A stretch of 64,000 nucleotides of DNA, from the NCBI RefSeq assembly GCF_000002515.2, contig NC_006040.1, positions 1,426,001 to 1,490,000 on the forward strand, in the 5' to 3' direction. The stretch is from Kluyveromyces lactis. Lineage: Eukaryota; Ascomycota; Saccharomycetes; Saccharomycetales; Saccharomycetaceae. The notes below the pieces were generated by a model. The model saw nothing but the letters and a program-made list of their open reading frames with translations. It was not told the origin of the DNA and ran no database searches. This document shows positions 26,972 through 36,234 of the stretch, one piece after another. Position numbers and translations under genes: made by a program. Position 1 is the first letter of the stretch, and each line of letters begins with the position of its first letter.

Positions 26972-29731
26972 CTACTTCAATGAGGCAAATTGAATTTTGG
27001 TTCTATCCAAATTGGAATTAACTATGGGTTCTGTTTCTTTAATTATTCTTTGCATCCGTGGAACGTCGTTTTGGAAACAGTTTTGAAGACATGCCATGAT
27101 AATTGTCCTTGTATCTTCAACCAATAATCCCTTCAAGACTTTCTCGAAGAAACATAGGTCTACTGTTACCTGCAGAAGACCGTCGGATGATATATTTCCA
27201 ATATATGGCTTAAAGGCTTCAAACAAGTATTTTGCCATAAAGACCTGAGTCTCCTTTAGAATTCTTTCTATTAACTGTGGTCCGATTCTGAAGCATTCAC
27301 TATGTGTGCTGATTAGTACCATTAATGTTTCAATGATATAATCGCTGACTCTGAAAGAATTTGAAGTGTACGCAGACCAGTTTATATCGTGGAATTTATC
27401 TTCAAGTTTGTCTCTTAATGAAAACTTCAAATCTGATAAGTAGTTGCCGAAAATTGAGGACTCCATCTTGGCCAAAAGGTTGTATAGTTCCAAGTTTTTA
27501 GACGATAAACTCATTTCAAAAGCCTCATCAAAGTGATTCAAAACTTTAGGGAAAGTCTGTGACTTAATGTGCTTCAAGTTATTCAAAGTAAGCACAGTAT
27601 GAGAGTTTCTTGGATTATCTTTGTCTTTAGTAGCATTTTTTAACACGGACTCCAATACGGATTCCATAGAAACTACCTGCTGTATCTCAATGCTAGTCAA
27701 TAATTGCTTTGACGGATAGCCTATTATGGATATTCCCTTAATCACAGGTAACTTTTCGTAAAAGAATAAAATTTCATGAAGGGTTTGAATGCTGTACTCT
27801 TGAAGAGATCTGGCAATTTCGGGGAATTGAGTGATACTATAACGGTCGTCATCATAAGAGTCATAAACTTCCCAATCTTCCAACACATACATAAGTGATA
27901 AATCTCTCAACCTCGTTGATGAAATAGCAGACACGCAACGGTCGATAATAAATGCGTCCAATTTCCTTAATGTTTCGATAGATTCGGTATCAATGGCAAG
28001 TTGGGCCAATTCTGTCGTGAACCTGAAGATCGGATCTGCAATTTTTGGTAAATATCTCAAACAACTCAAACAATTGGATCTTAGAGGAATAAATCCATAT
28101 GACAATGGTGTTCCCGAGTCCTTACTCAATGGTACATTTTCGATTCCGATATTTTCCTGAGTTGAACGGAAGAAGTTGAGCAAAACTTTGGAGATAGCAT
28201 TAATGAAAGAAGAACCTTGTCTTTTCACTATTTGTGCTTCTTCTTCGGAGAAACGTAACATTGCGCCATCATCTGCTGATAATTCATCGTTGGATTCGAT
28301 AATTTTCTTTTGTTTACGTTCATTCAATAGCATTGTTTGATAGGTATTATCCAAAAATCTTTCGACGTGTTCCCAGAATTCCACGAAAGAAGTTGAAATA
28401 TTATTCAATCCATTCATAAACTTCAAAGTCAATAACCATGTCTCCACAACAGCCGGTACGTCTGTTAACCCTCTTTGAACCATTAGTGCGTGATGTGGTG
28501 TTGATGCAAGTTCTGCATCATTTTTTACAGTTGCATCATCAGAATAAATGTTCATTGAGAGGTAGAAATGAAGATCTAGATCATTTCCAGAGCTATTTTC
28601 AAGTAAGGTTTCTGTTGAATGAGTGATATTTTCTATCATTTGTGAAGACGTCCTCTTGAGTTGGTCTTGGAAATTGTTCATTCTTGTATCAATCCACATG
28701 ATTATCGGGTTTTCTGTCACTTTAAGATCTATAAGTTTCGAAAGTAATGGCAAAAAGACTTCTTGAGAATCGCTTGAACCAATTGCGGGTGGCATCAATA
28801 ATTTTGCCCAACTGTATTTTCTATATCTATCCATTATTAATTCTACCTCATTCCAAATTTTTTCAATGACTGAGTTATCATTATTAATGTGTAAATCTTC
28901 AGTGTTTCTAGCAGATAAACTTTTATAGGCTGTTTGAGCTTTTTCATATTCAAACATTAAGTTCGTATAATCTTTGTTCAAGAGGAGATTCTTGAGAAGT
29001 CTAGGTAAATCAAAAAAGTATCTGTTTTCATTTACAAATTGTATTGCCCATTGGAATTTTTGTAACTTGTCATTGTTGCTTAATAAAGGTTGCAATTTCA
29101 ACGAAGTTTGCTTCATAGTCTCATTCAAGTTCTCATTTAATCTTTGTACGGAAAGCTCGTCCTCATCATAGGTCTCTGCATCAGCACTATTCATTAAGGT
29201 ATCAAACCTCTTGTAAATGTGATCTAAATTAGATTTTGATCTAACGTATTTGGCAAAATTGGTCTGAACTAACTGCTTGAGCTCATACGACTGCTCCTGT
29301 AATGATTTGTCAAGCACATCTAAAGACTTTGTTAATTGCTCAAAAGTATCTTGCGGGTGTACCTTTTTCAAATAGAGTTTAGGTTTGAAACTCTTGCTGC
29401 TAATTAAATACTCATGGCTATTGTTCGAGGAAGGATCATTAGAAACTCTTCGTAAAAGCTCCATCGCTGGAGTAGATGGGTTTAGCGGATCTTCAACATC
29501 TTCCCTTTCGGAATTGGCACCAGAACCTTTTTTCCTATTGAATTCGTGTTCTTGCTGTAAAAGATCATTCAACACAGCATATGATGTTTCCAAATTGTCT
29601 TGCTCCCATTGACCATCTTCCAATTGGTAAATCAAAGTCGAATCGTCCTTCCATGAAGTGGAAGGATTCAACGAATTTAAGTGGTAAAACTGAAGCAACT
29701 GATCTTCCGAAACGTCAAATGATCCATTCAT
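26972..29731 (-). CDS. SEC5: Exocyst subunit Sec5
   Basis: 919 residues (971 in S. cerevisiae). The chain is helical throughout. The N-terminal part includes DPLNPSTPAMELLRRVS and then a coiled coil around residues 130-200 (EQLTKSLDVLDKSLQEQSYELKQLVQTNF). The rest forms the rod-like helical bundles of exocyst subunits. Family knowledge: Sec5 belongs to the eight-subunit exocyst, which tethers secretory vesicles to the plasma membrane before Sec1-assisted SNARE fusion; Sec5 binds Sec6 and others. Neighbours TRM82 and TAF10 match YDR165-YDR167. The ATG at 29731 is first in frame. Confidence 0.94.
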   Translation of the reverse strand: MNGSFDVSEDQLLQFYHLNSLNPSTSWKDDSTLIYQLEDGQWEQDNLETSYAVLNDLLQQEHEFNRKKGSGANSEREDVEDPLNPSTPAMELLRRVSNDPSSNNSHEYLISSKSFKPKLYLKKVHPQDTFEQLTKSLDVLDKSLQEQSYELKQLVQTNFAKYVRSKSNLDHIYKRFDTLMNSADAETYDEDELSVQRLNENLNETMKQTSLKLQPLLSNNDKLQKFQWAIQFVNENRYFFDLPRLLKNLLLNKDYTNLMFEYEKAQTAYKSLSARNTEDLHINNDNSVIEKIWNEVELIMDRYRKYSWAKLLMPPAIGSSDSQEVFLPLLSKLIDLKVTENPIIMWIDTRMNNFQDQLKRTSSQMIENITHSTETLLENSSGNDLDLHFYLSMNIYSDDATVKNDAELASTPHHALMVQRGLTDVPAVVETWLLTLKFMNGLNNISTSFVEFWEHVERFLDNTYQTMLLNERKQKKIIESNDELSADDGAMLRFSEEEAQIVKRQGSSFINAISKVLLNFFRSTQENIGIENVPLSKDSGTPLSYGFIPLRSNCLSCLRYLPKIADPIFRFTTELAQLAIDTESIETLRKLDAFIIDRCVSAISSTRLRDLSLMYVLEDWEVYDSYDDDRYSITQFPEIARSLQEYSIQTLHEILFFYEKLPVIKGISIIGYPSKQLLTSIEIQQVVSMESVLESVLKNATKDKDNPRNSHTVLTLNNLKHIKSQTFPKVLNHFDEAFEMSLSSKNLELYNLLAKMESSIFGNYLSDLKFSLRDKLEDKFHDINWSAYTSNSFRVSDYIIETLMVLISTHSECFRIGPQLIERILKETQVFMAKYLFEAFKPYIGNISSDGLLQVTVDLCFFEKVLKGLLVEDTRTIIMACLQNCFQNDVPRMQRIIKETEPIVNSNLDRTKIQFASLK

Positions 29732-30066
29732 TTTGACTATTTTTTGGAAGTCTTAGGTACCGGCTGCTAAATGTGTCACGCTGTACAATTGCGTAAGAGG
29801 TGTTTCTGCTCACCCCTGGATTCAATTCGTCCCTGTGCTCTTCGTTGTTTGAAGTAGAATGGTTTAATATATTTGCAACTTGTCATCCATAAAAATAACA
29901 AAACTAAGAATCATGGACAATGAAAGTTGGAAAAAACCTGAGGGAACAAAGAGGTAAATACGTAGTTGTAATGCTTTTTAACGTGAATAATGTTTATTTA
30001 ATGTTACACTATATATAGAAATAGTTGTGGAATGCTGGAGGTTTAATTAACTTGAAGTGAGTATTC
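29732..30066. promoter_or_regulatory. SEC5 promoter and SMD3 3' flank
   Basis: Both flanking genes are on the minus strand. I see no distinct motif, repeat or RNA gene here. Confidence 0.4.
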
Positions 30067-30369
30067 CTATCTCCTTTTTGGGCCACGAATTGGTGGAGGA
30101 GGTTTCGATACGGCAGTCTTCTTAAATAATGGGGCGTGCTTTAGCATGTCAGGCACAACAACAAGCTTTATATTCGATCCTCTAATGAACACGTCGTCCA
30201 TCCTTGTCATTTTGCCATTAGCCTGGGTGAAAATGACATCTCTTAGCTGACAGTTCATGTTATCTTCGTTTTCTACCAACTTTCCTCGATACATGTCACC
30301 ATTATTTAGTTCTAACGTTATCTCATGGCCTTGACTCTCATTAAGAAGTTTAATGGGAATAGCTGACAT
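30067..30369 (-). CDS. SMD3: Core spliceosomal Sm protein SmD3
   Basis: 100 residues from the ATG at 30369 (101 in S. cerevisiae). A two-codon extension to 30375 would need a TTG start and is not used. Sm1 motif: IPIKLLNESQGHEITLELNNGDMYRGKLVENEDNMN, in pieces from residue 4 to 38; Sm2 motif: DVFIRGSNIKLVVVPDMLKHAPLF. The tail ends PPPPIRGPKRR, as in other SmD3 proteins. Family knowledge: it joins the seven-membered Sm ring on U1, U2, U4 and U5 snRNAs and also on telomerase RNA. PEP3 diverges 250 bp away, as YLR147C-YLR148W do. Confidence 0.97.
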   Translation of the reverse strand: MSAIPIKLLNESQGHEITLELNNGDMYRGKLVENEDNMNCQLRDVIFTQANGKMTRMDDVFIRGSNIKLVVVPDMLKHAPLFKKTAVSKPPPPIRGPKRR

Positions 30370-30619
30370 TATCAAAGTACGTTTGGTATGCTGGCAATAG
30401 TACCCTGGTCATACATATTTTAATTTATTGCAAGTCTTCTTTACTTAAACTATATTAAAACAGATTTTGTATATTCAAAGATTTATAATTAGTGTTGAAA
30501 AGTGAATTGTTAACAAAAATAAAGGTTCATCTTACATACACATAGGAACAAGAACAGCACATCGTCAGCGTAGAGCGCTCAATTATCGATTTGAGGGGTC
30601 CTGAAACTTCGGACTGATA

Positions 30620-33394
30620 ATGAGCATTATGGATATGAAAAGCTATTCTAAGGACGAAATATCCTGCCAAGTGGAACATGTTTCTCTCAAGTTTATTCAA
30701 GAAGTGCATCAGAACCTATGTTGTTTGCAGGTGGTATCAAACACTATGTTCATTGCATTGAAGACGGGTCACATCTTTATAATAAACCTTAACGACCCAG
30801 CGACGGTGCATTCCTTTATACTTCCGATGCTTGCCAATAGTCAAGAAAAGTTACTATGCATATGGGTCAATCCTCAAGCCAGTCTCATACTCTTTAAGAC
30901 CAACTTTGCTAAATACTTTCTGGGCCACGTCAAACGTATTGTTGATGGAGGAAAAAATTCGAAGCTGACGACTCTAAAGAGACTCAACAAAAAGAGTTGT
31001 GATATACGAACAGTTGACTGGAGTTTTGATGAATCCACCCTTTTGGTTGGTACGAAAGAAGGTAAGGCGTATCATATTTATTTGGGACCATGTGTGAAAA
31101 ACAGCAACGACGATGCACAAGTCACCAGAATCTTTTCAGCTACAGAGAGTATAGACGGAATAATGTTCAATAAGTCGCTGGGTGCACTACTGATAATAGG
31201 ATCTCAGATCATGTATTGGGATTCTTCTATTTCTCAGAAACTGGGGCCTATTGAAGTGTTTTCATCTACTAAACCTACTGCCACGGAGCAATATCAGCAG
31301 ACCGATAAAGAGTTTGGTTCCAGGTTTACTTTCATGGGCAGTAAATTTGCATGGGTCACACAATCCGGTATTGTAGTGGGGGACTTGAACGACGAAAAAG
31401 TCTTGGCAAATGCTAGGGTATTATTGTACATCGAGCTTCCGGCTTCGACACACAGAGTGAAAGACGTAAGATTAACAAAATATCATTTGGTATTACTTAG
31501 AGGTTCTGAAATCATAGTAGTCAATCAATTGACCATGAAGATAGTGTTTCAAGAATCAATCTTCAATTCAAACGACATTGAAAAACTACATTCATTGTGC
31601 ATAGACTATAGCCAAGTCCCACCCACGACATGGTGCCATTCGGCTTCGAATGTTTACGAAATTGTCATGAGTGGTGAAGATAGGTCAGTTTGGAAGCTTC
31701 TATGTGATACTCATCGTTTTGAGGAAGCACTCGCTCTCGATGGACTATCTTCCGTCCAAAAGGACTATGTTCATAGTTTTTATGGTGATTATTACTACGA
31801 AAAGCAAATGTGGGAAGAAGCAGCAGAACAATACAGCAAAACTAAGATGCTCAACAACTGTGGGCCAATTGCCTTGAAATTTATGAAAGATTCATCTCAA
31901 ATAGCTTCATTGCAATTGCTATTACGGAATTACTTAAGCAGTACTAATGACGATTATCAAGTAAAACAGGTGATTCTCACCTCATGGATTATTCAGAACT
32001 ATATGAACCAATTGAACGATATCGACGAAAAGATAAACCGTGATGCCTCTGATGAGAAACTGGCCAGTCAGAAGACGGATATTGTTAAAAAATTTGAATC
32101 ATTCGTAACGCAAAATTTCAATAAAATGGACAAAGAAACTATATATCAAATAATTTCAAGACAAAACCGGAAAAAAGAACTGCTATATTTCGCAACGTTG
32201 GCGGAAGATTATGAGTACGTTCTTTCTTACTGGATTAAATTGGAAAATTGGTATGAATCGTTAAAATTGCTGTCGTCTCTTCAAGAACCTGATTTAATTT
32301 ACAAATACTCGAATATTTTATTGATCAGCTCACCTGATGCCACGATAAATACATGGATGCAAATTACTTCTTTAGACCCTGTGCCATTAATACCGTCTAT
32401 CTTATCATATTTTACCAACTATCAAAAGAAGAAGAGAGCAGAAGGCATTCATTCCAATGTCCAGAATCATGGTGTTAATTACTTGAAATGGTGCATACGT
32501 GACCAAAATAACACTGTTCCAATTATACATAACACTTATCTTTACATGATGATTGTGGATAAAACGACGGACAAAGACCAGGAAGTCATTCAGTTCCTCA
32601 CTAAGCATAGCAAAGGTCATTTTGATACGGACTTCATTCTTAGATTGAGTTTAAGGTACGAGAGATATGGGGTTTCTATCTGCATATATTCTGAGATATC
32701 TCTTTACGAAGAGGCAGTTAGCTTGGCATTGAAACATGGACGACTACAAGAAGCTAAGAAGGTAGCTACCACAGTTGAAGACCCTGATATTAAGAAAACA
32801 TTGTGGTTGGACATTGCTGCTGCCATGATCAAACAAGATCGGGATATCAAGAATACACTAACTCTTCTTATTCAAGAATCAGAGGGTGTTTTGTCAGTGA
32901 AAGACTTGCTACCACTATTTGATGAGTTTGTAACCATTGCTAAGTTGAAGGAAGAACTTGTCAGAAGTCTTGAAAAGCACAGTATGCAAATCACTAAACT
33001 TTCCCAAGAAATTCGCGATTCTCTTAAGATTAAAAGTGAGATTAAAAATGATATCATATTATTTAGAAATCGGTATGAAAAGCTGAAACCGGGCGCATCG
33101 TGTTCGTATTGCTCTCAACCCTTGCAGACTAGAAAGTTTTTCGTGTATCCCTGTGGACATTCAATCAACACCGATTGTATTATTAAGATTATTATGGCTT
33201 CAAATCAATATGCATTAAAGGCGAAGATTCAAAACATGCAAAAGAAGCTTCTCCGCGATAGGAACTCTGTAAAATCAGAAGAGTTGGAGGAACTGTTGTC
33301 CGCACAATGCCCCCTTTGTAGCGAAATCTCTATCAACAGTATAGATGAACCATGGGAAGTTGATCCCAACACCGCTTTGAAGTGGAAAATATAA
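30620..33394 (+). CDS. PEP3: Vacuolar HOPS/CORVET core subunit Pep3 (Vps18)
   Basis: 924 residues (918 in S. cerevisiae). The N-terminal 350 residues form a beta-propeller-like region (VDWSFDESTLLVGTKEGKAYHIYLG is a clear repeat). The middle is an alpha-solenoid with clathrin-type helices (VVSLALKHGRLQEAKKVA-like). The C-terminus is a RING: CSYCSQPLQ at about residue 828, a CGH at about 850 and CPLCSE at about 897. Family knowledge: Vps18 is shared by HOPS and CORVET, which tether endosomes and vacuoles through Ypt7 and Vps21. A few residues before MDMKS are unique. Converges with nothing; TAF10 follows on the same strand. Confidence 0.95.
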   Translation: MSIMDMKSYSKDEISCQVEHVSLKFIQEVHQNLCCLQVVSNTMFIALKTGHIFIINLNDPATVHSFILPMLANSQEKLLCIWVNPQASLILFKTNFAKYFLGHVKRIVDGGKNSKLTTLKRLNKKSCDIRTVDWSFDESTLLVGTKEGKAYHIYLGPCVKNSNDDAQVTRIFSATESIDGIMFNKSLGALLIIGSQIMYWDSSISQKLGPIEVFSSTKPTATEQYQQTDKEFGSRFTFMGSKFAWVTQSGIVVGDLNDEKVLANARVLLYIELPASTHRVKDVRLTKYHLVLLRGSEIIVVNQLTMKIVFQESIFNSNDIEKLHSLCIDYSQVPPTTWCHSASNVYEIVMSGEDRSVWKLLCDTHRFEEALALDGLSSVQKDYVHSFYGDYYYEKQMWEEAAEQYSKTKMLNNCGPIALKFMKDSSQIASLQLLLRNYLSSTNDDYQVKQVILTSWIIQNYMNQLNDIDEKINRDASDEKLASQKTDIVKKFESFVTQNFNKMDKETIYQIISRQNRKKELLYFATLAEDYEYVLSYWIKLENWYESLKLLSSLQEPDLIYKYSNILLISSPDATINTWMQITSLDPVPLIPSILSYFTNYQKKKRAEGIHSNVQNHGVNYLKWCIRDQNNTVPIIHNTYLYMMIVDKTTDKDQEVIQFLTKHSKGHFDTDFILRLSLRYERYGVSICIYSEISLYEEAVSLALKHGRLQEAKKVATTVEDPDIKKTLWLDIAAAMIKQDRDIKNTLTLLIQESEGVLSVKDLLPLFDEFVTIAKLKEELVRSLEKHSMQITKLSQEIRDSLKIKSEIKNDIILFRNRYEKLKPGASCSYCSQPLQTRKFFVYPCGHSINTDCIIKIIMASNQYALKAKIQNMQKKLLRDRNSVKSEELEELLSAQCPLCSEISINSIDEPWEVDPNTALKWKI

Positions 33395-33695
33395 GCAATA
33401 TAACCGAAATGTATAAATTATATAGATAACTGCAACAGCTAGCGTCTACTGAGCTTCCGGTGGCAGAACTTGTTCTCCATTTTGTCTTCACTCAATGCTT
33501 TACATGTTGTCTATAATAGACACATCCTTACATTACATATTATTTTTCTAACTTGTTTATTATCAAACAAACAGAATGTCAGAAGCGAACTTCAATTCGT
33601 AGTAATATGGCATATGGAAATATAGAGTCAACCGTTAAAAACAAATTCATGGCCTTGTACCGACAAGCAACTGATCAAACTACAGCAATTTCAAG
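33395..33695. promoter_or_regulatory. PEP3 3' flank and TAF10 promoter
   Basis: AT-rich spacer between two plus-strand genes. A TATATAGAT near 33420 lies too close to PEP3 to assign. Otherwise nothing distinct. Confidence 0.35.
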
Positions 33696-34274
33696 ATGAG
33701 TGATAAACCTTTTGAAGATATCGACGTTGACGATGAAATGAATGAATTTGATGACAATGAAGAAGCTCCAGTAGACAACGAAGCATTATTTGCAAGAGCT
33801 GAGCAAGAAGGTGAAGAAGGCAAGACTAAGATAGAGGATGGAAGTAACAGGTTATTTGAACTTCCTGAATTTACACGTAAAGACAAGACACTTCAAGAAA
33901 TTCTAGATCTTATGGAAGACAACCCGCCTATCATTCCTGATGCGGTGATAGACTATTACATGACCAAGAATGGATTTGACTGTTCAGATGTAAAAGTGAA
34001 AAGACTACTAGCTCTTGCTACACAGAAATTCGTAAGCGATATTGCAGCTGATGCATATGAATATTCCAGAATAAGATCAGCAATTACAGTACATAACTCG
34101 AATAACGGACAGGCAAGGGCTAGACAACTATTGATCGGACAGCAATTGACGCAGCAACAACAGCAGCAAAATGAAAAGACAAACGCCAATAAAGTGGTTC
34201 TTACTGTTAATGACTTAAGTAGTGCTGTAGCGGAATACGGTTTGAATATCAGTAGACCTGATTTCTATCGCTGA
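33696..34274 (+). CDS. TAF10: TFIID and SAGA subunit Taf10
   Basis: 192 residues (206 in S. cerevisiae). The first 50 residues are acidic. A histone fold starts near residue 57: [33 protein letters not shown], then [28 protein letters not shown], the most conserved Taf10 block. A Gln-rich insert (about residues 150-157) interrupts the fold before the last helix, [24 protein letters not shown]. Family knowledge: Taf10 pairs with Taf3 or Taf8 in TFIID and with Spt7 in SAGA. The poly-Gln insert varies among yeasts. CDC37 follows 298 bp downstream on the same strand, as YDR167W-YDR168W. Confidence 0.96.
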   Translation: MSDKPFEDIDVDDEMNEFDDNEEAPVDNEALFARAEQEGEEGKTKIEDGSNRLFELPEFTRKDKTLQEILDLMEDNPPIIPDAVIDYYMTKNGFDCSDVKVKRLLALATQKFVSDIAADAYEYSRIRSAITVHNSNNGQARARQLLIGQQLTQQQQQQNEKTNANKVVLTVNDLSSAVAEYGLNISRPDFYR

Positions 34275-34341
34275 ACGTGAGTATATATGTAGTATTATTA
34301 TAAGTTTTCGCTCTTTGCAAACTTGATTGTTAGGATTTCAG

Positions 34342-34349
34342 GTCACATG
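34342..34349. promoter_or_regulatory. Cbf1-type site in TAF10-CDC37 spacer
   Basis: GTCACATG matches RTCACRTG, about 225 bp before the CDC37 ATG. It is a single copy; function unproven. Confidence 0.4.
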
Positions 34350-34572
34350 ACACTAGTTCAGCACTTTTTTTCTAGAAAACTTCGATGAGAAGAAATTAAG
34401 GAAGCTTTGCAATTGTATAAAACGGAAGAACCTCAAAAGTATCCGAATAATTAAAATAGATATGACTTTGGGTTAGGGTTCCCATTATTGACTATCATTA
34501 CAACAACCAGTACTGATTTATACAAAACAGCAAACATTTTTTCTTTACATTCTGAACTAAGCTTTAACAACA

Positions 34573-36060
34573 ATGGCAATTGACTATTCGAAATGGGATA
34601 AGATTGAAATCAGTGATGATTCCGATATTGAGGTTCATCCAAACGTGGACAAACGTTCCTTCATTAAGTGGAAGCAACAAAGTATCCACCAAGAGCGTGA
34701 GAAGAGAAAGTCAGATATTGCTAACTTAGAATTTCAACTAGAAATGTATAACCATTTGAACAAAAGAGTTGATAAATTAATGATCCAGTTAAAGGATGAT
34801 GATCTTATCTCTAAAGACAGTGTCTCTAAGTTTTTGAATGAAAACTTCGATAAAACCGAGAAAGGTAGCGGGGAAAATGTGGATCCAGATCTTCCTCCAT
34901 ACAATGAAATGGTTTTGGACTTGTTTGAACAATTGGAACGCAATGCGAAAAATGATAACAAAGACCCCAAGGATGGCGCCGTGATTAGAGAAGAGCTTAT
35001 GAAACATAGAGCCAAGATTGCCGCCGTTAGCAAAGAGGCTGAAGAAAAATTGAAGCAGCTATACATTGAAAAGTCTATGCACATCTCATCCGAGGATGTA
35101 CACACAGGATTTGACAAAGGTTTTATCAATGCAGCAAAAGAGGATGCTCCAGTTCCAGATTATCTTAAAGATGCAAGTACAAATCAAGTAGCATTACCTA
35201 AACCAAAGATCCAGCCAATTGATTACAAAGATGACATTCTAAAGATTGCGCCGGAAACGGAAAAGTTTGGTTCTATCCAGCCTGGTAATTACGCTGAAGC
35301 TGAGAAATTTTTGTTGGAGCATCCTCAAATACTTTCGGAGCAGCAGAAGGACGCCCTCATGATGAGTGCCTTTGAACATGAAATGTCTGGAAACACACAA
35401 CGTGCATATCAAGTTATTCACCAATCTGAACTATTAAGCTACTTGCTTGAAATCTATGCCATGAAAAAACTGCCAGACTTCAATGTATCTCAGATGAAAG
35501 AGGTAATTGAAATGTTTTTCGAAAGGCTCTTTTCACCACGTTCTAACCCTATGGCCAAGAAATCCTTTTTGGAATCTGTTCAAACAAAGTACGAACATGT
35601 TAAAACCCGTAGTAAAGCAATGCAGGAGGAGTCAGATGGTGAGGGAGAAGGTGTTGAGACTATCCAATTGAAATCTTTGGATAATTCAGCAGAACTACAA
35701 GTGAATTTGCCTGATTTCTCTTCTTCTGAACCAGGTGAAGTTGCAAAAGTCCAAGCTTTTAATAAGCTACCCCCAAAAATGCAGGAAGCTGTTAAGTCCC
35801 AAAACCTTGATGCCATAAATGCCGTGTTTGCTGAGCTACCAATGGATAAAGCCGAACAGATCTTGGATATCTTTCACGAAGGTGGTATCATCGGAATCAA
35901 TGCTGTGCTAGAAGATGAGAATGAATTCAAAGAACTTCAGGAGCATTATCAAAATGATCAAGGTATTGAGAATCTTACTATTCAGGAGGTAGAAGATACC
36001 GATGAACATAAAGAAGCAGACGATGCCGTCCCTATAAGTAGCGCGGATATAGTCGATTAA
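34573..36060 (+). CDS. CDC37: Kinase-specific Hsp90 co-chaperone Cdc37
   Basis: 495 residues (506 in S. cerevisiae). It begins MAIDYSKWDKIEISDDSDIEVHPN, the invariant Cdc37 N-terminus; Ser14 and Ser17, in SDDSD, are the casein-kinase-2 sites needed for kinase binding. A coiled coil covers about 35-130 and the Hsp90-binding domain lies near 240-400, with KFLLEHPQILSEQQKDALMMSAFEHEM. The C-terminal third is acidic at the end. Family knowledge: Cdc37 delivers protein kinases to Hsp90. The ATG at 34573 is certain from the conserved first residues. Orientation and neighbours match YDR168W. Confidence 0.98.
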   Translation: MAIDYSKWDKIEISDDSDIEVHPNVDKRSFIKWKQQSIHQEREKRKSDIANLEFQLEMYNHLNKRVDKLMIQLKDDDLISKDSVSKFLNENFDKTEKGSGENVDPDLPPYNEMVLDLFEQLERNAKNDNKDPKDGAVIREELMKHRAKIAAVSKEAEEKLKQLYIEKSMHISSEDVHTGFDKGFINAAKEDAPVPDYLKDASTNQVALPKPKIQPIDYKDDILKIAPETEKFGSIQPGNYAEAEKFLLEHPQILSEQQKDALMMSAFEHEMSGNTQRAYQVIHQSELLSYLLEIYAMKKLPDFNVSQMKEVIEMFFERLFSPRSNPMAKKSFLESVQTKYEHVKTRSKAMQEESDGEGEGVETIQLKSLDNSAELQVNLPDFSSSEPGEVAKVQAFNKLPPKMQEAVKSQNLDAINAVFAELPMDKAEQILDIFHEGGIIGINAVLEDENEFKELQEHYQNDQGIENLTIQEVEDTDEHKEADDAVPISSADIVD

Positions 36061-36234
36061 CTAATTATGTCAAGGTTACGTATTCAATTAGCATCAAAAA
36101 ATATCAATATTAACGTTATTTGAAGATTGTTACAGTTTCATAGTACGCCAAAACGCTAGTTCTCGCGGAACAAGATTTATTCAGGAACTTTCATAGACGT
36201 GACTTTCGGAGTCATTGCTTTGTTGTATTTTTCC

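Noticed and set aside
30370-30375. Two-codon extension of SMD3
   Set aside because: It begins with TTG; the ATG at 30369 gives the usual SmD3 length.
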